A stretch of 64,000 bases of DNA from NCBI GenBank assembly GCA_910579545.1, contig CAJTVI010000006.1:12110-76109 (forward strand), in the 5' to 3' direction. Below, piece by piece: positions 59,101 to 64,000 of this stretch. The stretch's first letter is position 1, and every line of letters starts with the position of its first letter. The stretch is from an uncultured Oscillospiraceae bacterium (GTDB lineage Bacteria > Bacillota > Clostridia > Oscillospirales > Ruminococcaceae). Both the position numbers and the translations under genes were made by a program. Under the pieces are notes generated by a model. It did no database searches. It was not told the origin of the DNA and saw only the letters and a program-made list of their open reading frames with translations.

Positions 59101-62100
59101 TCACCGAGACCGACCCCATGGGCCATACCCGCACCCATACCTACAACGGCAACGGCTTTGAAACCAGCGCCACCGACTGGATGGGCAATACCGCCACCTA
59201 CGAGTACAGCCCCATGAACGACCTGCTGGCCATCACCGACCCGATGGGCGGCCGGACAAGCTATACCTACGACCTGCAGGGCAACCTTGCCAGCGAGACC
59301 GACCCGGACGGCCACACCATCCGCTATACCTACGATCCCAATGGCCGCCTGACCTCCTCCACCGACGGCAACGGCAACACCACCACCTACCGCTACGACG
59401 CCAACGGCAACCTCATCGCCACCACCGACCCGGCCGGCGCGAGCGAGCTTGCCGCGTACAACAGCATGGACCTGCCCACCGCTGTCACCGACAAGCGGGG
59501 CAACACCACCTCCACCACCTACGACGCCATGGGCCGGGTCACCTCGGTCACCGACGCCGAGGGACGCACCACCCGCTATGGCTACGATGCCAACGGCAAC
59601 GTGGTCTCGATCACGGACGCCAACGGCCATGTTTCCACCTGCGAGTATGACGCGGAGAACAAGCTGACCAAGGTAGTTACCGCAGAAGGAAATGTCACGG
59701 TGTTCAGCTACAACGCCATCGGGCAGCTGGTCAGCGTGACCAACGCGCTGGGCGATACCACCACCGCCGCTTACGACGCGGACGGCAACCTTATAAGCGA
59801 AGCCACGGCGCTGGGCCACACTACCGGCTATGCCTACGACGATCTGGGCCGGGTCACCCAAAAAACCAACCCGAATGGCAGCACTGTAAGTTACACCTAC
59901 GACGCCAACGGCAACATTCTCAGCGTGACCGACGAGAACGGCGGCACCACCACCTACACCTACGACAAGAACAACCAGCTGCTCACCACCACCGACCCGC
60001 GCGGCGGCACTACCAGCAACACCTACACCGCGGGCGGGCTGCTGGCCTCGACCACCGACCCCGAGGGCCGCACCACCGCTTACGAGTACGACGGCAGCCA
60101 CAACATCACCGCCATTACGGACGGGCGGGGCAACACCACCCGGTACGGCTATGACGCCCTCGACCGGCTCACCAGCGTTGTGGACCCCGAGGGCCATACC
60201 GCCGCCTACACCTACGATGAAAATGGCAACCTTACCGCTGTCATCCGGCCGGATGAGGGCGTGGTCGCGTATGTCTACGACAAGGCGAACCAGCCCACCA
60301 GCATGACCGACGGCAACGGCTCGGTCACCGCCTACGCCTACGACATGGCGGGCAACCTTGTTGCCAAAACCGACCCGAACGGCGGCGTTACCCGCTATGA
60401 GTACGACGCCGAAAACAAGCTTGTTAAAGAGATCTCGCCGCTTGGCAATGGCACCGAGTATGTCTACGACGCCATTGGGCAGCTGGTGGCGACGATCAAC
60501 GCCAACGGCGAAAAGACCACCGCTGTGTATGATGCGGACGGCAGCCTCACCTCCACCACCACGGCGCTGGGGCTTGTCACCTCGTATGAATACGATGAGA
60601 TGGGCCGCTTGGTCAAGACCACCAACCCGGACGGCACCACCGTAAGCTATGCCTATGATGCCAAGGGCAGCCTGACCAGCACTACCGATGCCCGCGGAAA
60701 CACCACCACTTATACCTACGACGCAAACGGCAACCTGCTCTCCACCACCGACCCGGAGGGCAATGTGACCAAAAACGAGTATAATAAGGATAATGAGCGC
60801 ACCCGCTTTACCGACCAGAACGGCGGCGTGGTGAAATTTGAGTACGATCAAAACGGCAATATCACCAGCGTGCGGGACGCGCGGGGCAACGCTACCATTT
60901 TTGTATACGATAAAAACAACCGCGTTTCGGTCATGCGGGACCGCACCGGCGCGGTGACCGCCTATACCTACGATGGCATGGGCAACCTCACCGGCATCAC
61001 CCGGCCCACCGGCGGCGTGTTCACCACCGAATACGACAAGGCCGACCGGCCGACCAGCCATACCGACGCCCTGGGCTTTACCGAGCACAGGGAATACGAC
61101 GCCAACGGAAACCTCATCTCGCTTACCGACCGGCGCGGCAATACCACCCTGTACGAGTACGACGCCGACAACCGCCTGGTCAAGGTGACCGACGCGCTGG
61201 GCGGTGAGACCCGCTATACCTATGACAACATCGGCCAGATCATCGCGGTGGAAAACGCGCTGGGCGGTGTGGTTTCCACTGCCTATGATGCCGACGACCG
61301 CACCGTGCAGGCCTCCAATGAACTTGCGGCCGAGGGCAGCGATACCCACCGGGTCAGCTACGAATACGACGCCATGGGCCGGGTGGTGAAAAAGACCAAC
61401 GAGGACGGCACCAGCGTAAGCTATACCTACGATGCCAATGGCAACGTCCTCACCGAAACGGACGAGAACGGCCACACCACCAGCTACACCTATGATAAAA
61501 ACAACCGCGTCCTGACCAAGACCGACCCCAAGGATGGCACCACCACCTACACCTACACCCCCAGCGGGATGCTGCACACCGAGACCGATGCGCTGGGCGG
61601 CGTGACCGTGTACACCTACAACGCCAACGATATGGTGGCCTCGATCCGCGATCCCGAGGGCCACATTACCTATTATTCGTATGATGAGGAGGACCGGGTC
61701 TCCGCCATCCGGGACGCCAACGGCAATGTGACCCGCTATGAGTACGACGGCAACGGCAACCTCGTCAAGGTCACCAACCCGGACGGCGGCATCGAGACCT
61801 ACGCCTACGACCTCAACGACCAGCTTGTCTCGGCCACCGATGGTGAAAACTACACCACCCTCTACGCCTACGATGAGAACGGCAACCTTGTCAGCATCAC
61901 CGACCCGCGCGGCAATGCCAAGACCGCCGTGTACGACCCCCTCAACCGCCAGACCTCGGTGGTCAATGAGGAGGGCAATACCTACGCCTATACCTACGAT
62001 GCCCTCGGCCGGGTGATCCAGGCTGTCAACGAGGACGGCGCGGTCACCCGCTACACCTACGACGCCAAGGGCCGGCTCACCGCCATCGAGGATGCATACG

Positions 62101-64000
62101 GCAATTTCCGCCGCTTTGAGTACGATCCCATGGATCGGGTCACCGCCGAAATGGACGAAAACGGTGTGCGCCGCACCTTTGAGTACGACGCCAAGGGCAA
62201 CCTGACCCGCTACACCGATGGCCTCGGCAACAGCGAGACCTACACCTACGACAGAAACGATAACCTCGTTACCCTCACCAACCGCAACGGCAACACCTAT
62301 ACCTATGGGTACGATGCCCTCAACCGGGTCATTTCCGAGACCGACCCCAAGGGCAACACCAAAACCTTCACCTATGATAAGGACAGCCGCATCACCGCCG
62401 TCACCGACCGCAACGGCAACACCACCCGGTATGTGCTGGACGGCAACGGCAATATCGTCGAGAGCATCGACGCGGCGGGCAACAGCAGCCTGTTCACCTA
62501 CGACAGCATGGACCGCCTGGTTAGCGTCAAACTGCACCGGGTAGACGCAGTGCACGATGTGGACGAATGGCAGGAGACCCTTTACACCTACGACCACCGC
62601 GGCCTCGTCACCAGCGAGGTCAACGCCAAGGGCGACGGCAAGGTGCTGGTGTACGACGGCAACGGCAACCTTATCTCCAAACTGGACGAGGACGGCTATG
62701 TCACCGAGTACGAATACAGCCCGGTCAACCTTGTCTCGAATATCAATTACGCGGATGGTCAGAGCGTGAGCTATCTCTATGACGGCACCGGCGACCTCGT
62801 AAAGATGCAGGACTGGAACGGCACCACCACCTTTGCGGTGGATCTGCTGGACCGGCTCGTCAAGGTCACCGACCACAACGGCCGGGTGGTAGAGTATGGC
62901 TGGGACGCCGTGGGCAACAAGACCAGCATCGGCTACCCGGATGGCAGCCAGGTCGATTACTGGTACGATGCCGAGAACCAGATCGTACAGGTGCAGGATC
63001 ACGAGGGCGGCATCACCCTGTTTGAGTACGACCCCAACGGCAACAAGACCTATAAAGAATACGCGAACAACGAGACCGCCGTTTACAGCTATGATGTGTG
63101 CGACCAGATCATTGAACTGGACGAGTACGACCTGGGCGGCAAAAAACACTTCAAGACCACCTATACCTGGGACGCCGAGGGCAACCGCCTGTCCGAGATG
63201 CAGTACAACCACGGCCAGACCGGGCAGGGCAGCACCGGCACCGGAAATGGCAATGGCCATAAGGGCAGCGGCAGCGGCAAAAACAGCTATGAGGAACCCG
63301 GCCTGTGGGAGCGGTTTACCAGCTTCTTTGGGCTAAGCGCCGCCGCGCCCGATACCGCGGCCACCAGCGCGGTACAGCCGCTGGCGAACGCCCCGGCCAT
63401 GCCCAGCGCCACGGCCGGCACGCCCGCGGGCGTGTTCCTGGACGCCGCGGCCCAAAATACCTCCGCCACGAATGAGATGCTCATGCTGGCGGCCGTGCCC
63501 GAAACCCCGGACGCCCCGAATGCGGCCATGCCCGAAGCAAAGGCCCCGGATGCCGGCGCGGGCAAGCCCGAAACCGGCAAGGAGGACGCGAAGAATCCCG
63601 GCAATGGCGATGGCAACAACCAGGTGCCCCCGGGCCAGACCGAGGATGGGAACGGCACGATCGTCAACCCGGGCGGTAATGTCGCCCCGGGCCTCAACCG
63701 CGGGGACAAGATCGACAAGCCCGCCAACCCGGATAAGCCCGGCAAGCCGAGCGATCCCGGCACCGAGGACAAATCCGACCGCAAGGCCCAGAAGGGCGAG
63801 CACATCTACACCTACGATTGCCTCAACCGCATGGTGTCCAGCAGCATCGCGGGTACCTTTACCAGTTATACCTACGATACTTTGGGCAATCTGACACTTG
63901 AAACTGTCAAGAACAAGAGTGTAGACTATATCTATAACGAGCTCAACCAGCTTGTGCGCAAAACCACCAGCACCAACGACGTCTATACCTACTCTTACGA
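56121..64000 (+). CDS. giant secreted YD-repeat (Rhs-like) protein, 3' end outside window
   Basis: An open frame of 2626 codons still running at the window edge. Parts: signal peptide (MKNKLFQRTLAMILCVAMSI then TMLPLSVIA, cleavage after about residue 30), a short folded N-terminal domain (residues 30-150), a Pro/Thr/Glu-rich stalk with many TPEPS and TPEPT units (residues about 155-390), an Rhs-type N-terminal plug (DPVEMITGAFDWSYSDLSIF) and from about residue 670 to 2340 dozens of YD repeats (TYDANGNLLSTTD, YEYDAMGRVV), then a low-complexity insertion (residues about 2370-2550) before YD repeats resume (TYDCLNRMVSS). YD proteins form shells that carry C-terminal toxins or adhesive tips; any toxin domain lies outside the window. 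Start ATG follows AGGAGGAATTGCAA. Confidence 0.92.
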   Translation, partial: MKNKLFQRTLAMILCVAMSITMLPLSVIAAPVRQANVTFHMAYLDNNQLVSASYDDESKGAEYKYDRPMYIRFTWPVNTQQLQVSIAGPVSGTLYGYSYRGHVENTASMNEPVYKKTGMTESQILNALRVFSNSYYMPLTQTFAVSKDGKTNSSKGPSTGGPNKPNAAAPSANFALPAPTPAAPEAAATPAPEETPATPEPTKTPEAAATPEPASTPESQPTAEPTPEPTSAPEPEATPEPSVQPSAQPEAAPEATPMPAGLLPDGTLSAQGLMPYLAARAAYAPEDETEAPAPTEEPTPAPTEAPAPEPQPTEEPTPEPTEAPATPAPTEEPTPEPTATPEPSTTPEPSATPEPTMTPEPSATPEPSATPEPSATPEPSEEPTEDTDPAAAAEEILAAVIEAFHLTDEQLAAMAPEQFVSYALYLGYELDEEFYAYFDEASLFADPNDGNGNSGSLLGTFYNYIVWDGRVFDGSSPKYLLSGNYTITFTDGIYKATLPFTVPDHGQDELIQKVNENGGEMSDAIKDELRHLGAMNPLGAKSGNPTIDTVTGNDPVEMITGAFDWSYSDLSIFGDAQMDFTRSYNSRQARLDVAGLGSGWSHSFNYRMDIFYDDVAVYLPNGGYMEFHNNDANFTPENEDDEPTAVWETESGNLYTLVNEGDGYLLTDGYGKRIYFDSEGRGLQVIDTDGRVTSLAYDGDHLARVTTDTGSFSFGYDGDHITSVTDGAGRTVHYSYAGDDLASTTNPDGDTLRYAYTEDHWLTTVTDFNGSDMIRNTYDDHGRVIHQELENRAAASWGYDTEHHTTTMTTEDGKSLSVTYNEDFLLLSQTDNAGTIRYGYDARSRKTSETDRGGNTTTYTYVGDTARIASITYPDGSTEHFGYDGDLPTSITQKDGTGLTYEYNGQGKVTRVTDARGGVTTYSYDGKGFLVSSTDALGNTTTYTTDSKGNITSATDPLGNVTTYEYDSAGRLTRQTTPLGHSYTYAYSEAGKLVTETDPMGHTRTHTYNGNGFETSATDWMGNTATYEYSPMNDLLAITDPMGGRTSYTYDLQGNLASETDPDGHTIRYTYDPNGRLTSSTDGNGNTTTYRYDANGNLIATTDPAGASELAAYNSMDLPTAVTDKRGNTTSTTYDAMGRVTSVTDAEGRTTRYGYDANGNVVSITDANGHVSTCEYDAENKLTKVVTAEGNVTVFSYNAIGQLVSVTNALGDTTTAAYDADGNLISEATALGHTTGYAYDDLGRVTQKTNPNGSTVSYTYDANGNILSVTDENGGTTTYTYDKNNQLLTTTDPRGGTTSNTYTAGGLLASTTDPEGRTTAYEYDGSHNITAITDGRGNTTRYGYDALDRLTSVVDPEGHTAAYTYDENGNLTAVIRPDEGVVAYVYDKANQPTSMTDGNGSVTAYAYDMAGNLVAKTDPNGGVTRYEYDAENKLVKEISPLGNGTEYVYDAIGQLVATINANGEKTTAVYDADGSLTSTTTALGLVTSYEYDEMGRLVKTTNPDGTTVSYAYDAKGSLTSTTDARGNTTTYTYDANGNLLSTTDPEGNVTKNEYNKDNERTRFTDQNGGVVKFEYDQNGNITSVRDARGNATIFVYDKNNRVSVMRDRTGAVTAYTYDGMGNLTGITRPTGGVFTTEYDKADRPTSHTDALGFTEHREYDANGNLISLTDRRGNTTLYEYDADNRLVKVTDALGGETRYTYDNIGQIIAVENALGGVVSTAYDADDRTVQASNELAAEGSDTHRVSYEYDAMGRVVKKTNEDGTSVSYTYDANGNVLTETDENGHTTSYTYDKNNRVLTKTDPKDGTTTYTYTPSGMLHTETDALGGVTVYTYNANDMVASIRDPEGHITYYSYDEEDRVSAIRDANGNVTRYEYDGNGNLVKVTNPDGGIETYAYDLNDQLVSATDGENYTTLYAYDENGNLVSITDPRGNAKTAVYDPLNRQTSVVNEEGNTYAYTYDALGRVIQAVNEDGAVTRYTYDAKGRLTAIEDAYGNFRRFEYDPMDRVTAEMDENGVRRTFEYDAKGNLTRYTDGLGNSETYTYDRNDNLVTLTNRNGNTYTYGYDALNRVISETDPKGNTKTFTYDKDSRITAVTDRNGNTTRYVLDGNGNIVESIDAAGNSSLFTYDSMDRLVSVKLHRVDAVHDVDEWQETLYTYDHRGLVTSEVNAKGDGKVLVYDGNGNLISKLDEDGYVTEYEYSPVNLVSNINYADGQSVSYLYDGTGDLVKMQDWNGTTTFAVDLLDRLVKVTDHNGRVVEYGWDAVGNKTSIGYPDGSQVDYWYDAENQIVQVQDHEGGITLFEYDPNGNKTYKEYANNETAVYSYDVCDQIIELDEYDLGGKKHFKTTYTWDAEGNRLSEMQYNHGQTGQGSTGTGNGNGHKGSGSGKNSYEEPGLWERFTSFFGLSAAAPDTAATSAVQPLANAPAMPSATAGTPAGVFLDAAAQNTSATNEMLMLAAVPETPDAPNAAMPEAKAPDAGAGKPETGKEDAKNPGNGDGNNQVPPGQTEDGNGTIVNPGGNVAPGLNRGDKIDKPANPDKPGKPSDPGTEDKSDRKAQKGEHIYTYDCLNRMVSSSIAGTFTSYTYDTLGNLTLETVKNKSVDYIYNELNQLVRKTTSTNDVYTYSY

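Noticed and set aside
56592..63260. 2222-codon open frame on the minus strand
   Set aside because: It lies exactly opposite the YD-repeat gene; it is an artefact of the repeated GC-rich codon pattern, lacks a ribosome site and gives a Val/Gly/Ala-rich sequence with no domain.

Overview
The window looks like chromosome of a GC-rich gut Clostridium-class Firmicute (Oscillospiraceae/Ruminococcaceae, Faecalibacterium- or Gemmiger-like). This is inferred from strong AGGAGG ribosome sites, sigma-A promoters, the Tn1549-like gene families of the conjugative element, sortase-anchored and YD-repeat surface proteins, and a uronide-utilisation cluster. Almost everything here is accessory DNA.

Region 1 (1-4.6 kb): the start of a BREX type 1 phage-defence operon read leftward (brxA, brxB, and brxC, which runs off the left edge). 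Between brxA and a Pin-like serine recombinase lies a 151-bp segment bounded by 24-bp inverted repeats (22/24 identical, matching central AC dinucleotide). It carries a near-consensus sigma-A promoter (TTGAAC-17-TATAAT) that points AWAY from brxA in this copy. I read this as a recombinase-controlled invertible promoter that makes BREX phase-variable, caught in the OFF orientation. It is the most interesting feature of the window.

Region 2 (4.7-11.2 kb): remains of a mobilisable/integrative element: MobC-like protein with an oriT-like hairpin but no relaxase, TnpV, ParB, a sigma-70-like regulator, a divergent Xre repressor plus KilA-N protein, and a large serine recombinase.

Region 3 (11.4-43.8 kb): an integrative conjugative element (ICE) backbone read rightward. 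It has ParM/ParR-type segregation genes, a Dcm methyltransferase, an amidoligase plus gamma-glutamylcyclotransferase pair, a CAP lipoprotein, a 2021-residue thioester/Cna-B adhesin with its sortase, a complete MetK next to a DPPY-type DNA methyltransferase, Toprim, DUF3846, DUF3848 and DUF4314 proteins, oriT-MobC-MobA, PcfB, an ArdC-like protein, a PAPS-reductase-like protein, and the type IV secretion genes (VirD4, Maff2 pilin-like, VirB6-like, PrgI/VirB3, VirB4, M23 peptidase). Several backbone genes have a good ribosome site followed by ATA, ATC or CTG instead of ATG/GTG/TTG. One gene (PAPS reductase-like) starts TTG AGA AAA AAG TAA and needs a -1 shift on A AAA AAG.

Region 4 (43.9-55.4 kb): a glycan-utilisation island (DUF2264, TM2, SDR, GPH symporter, GH88, AraC, MATE, GH3) for unsaturated uronides. 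It is bracketed by the intact M23 gene on the left and a near-identical M23 gene fragment on the right, suggesting recombination between related ICE copies.

Region 5 (55.9-64 kb): the first 2626 codons of a giant secreted YD-repeat (Rhs-like) protein, open at the right edge. No rRNA, tRNA, CRISPR array or IS transposase was seen.
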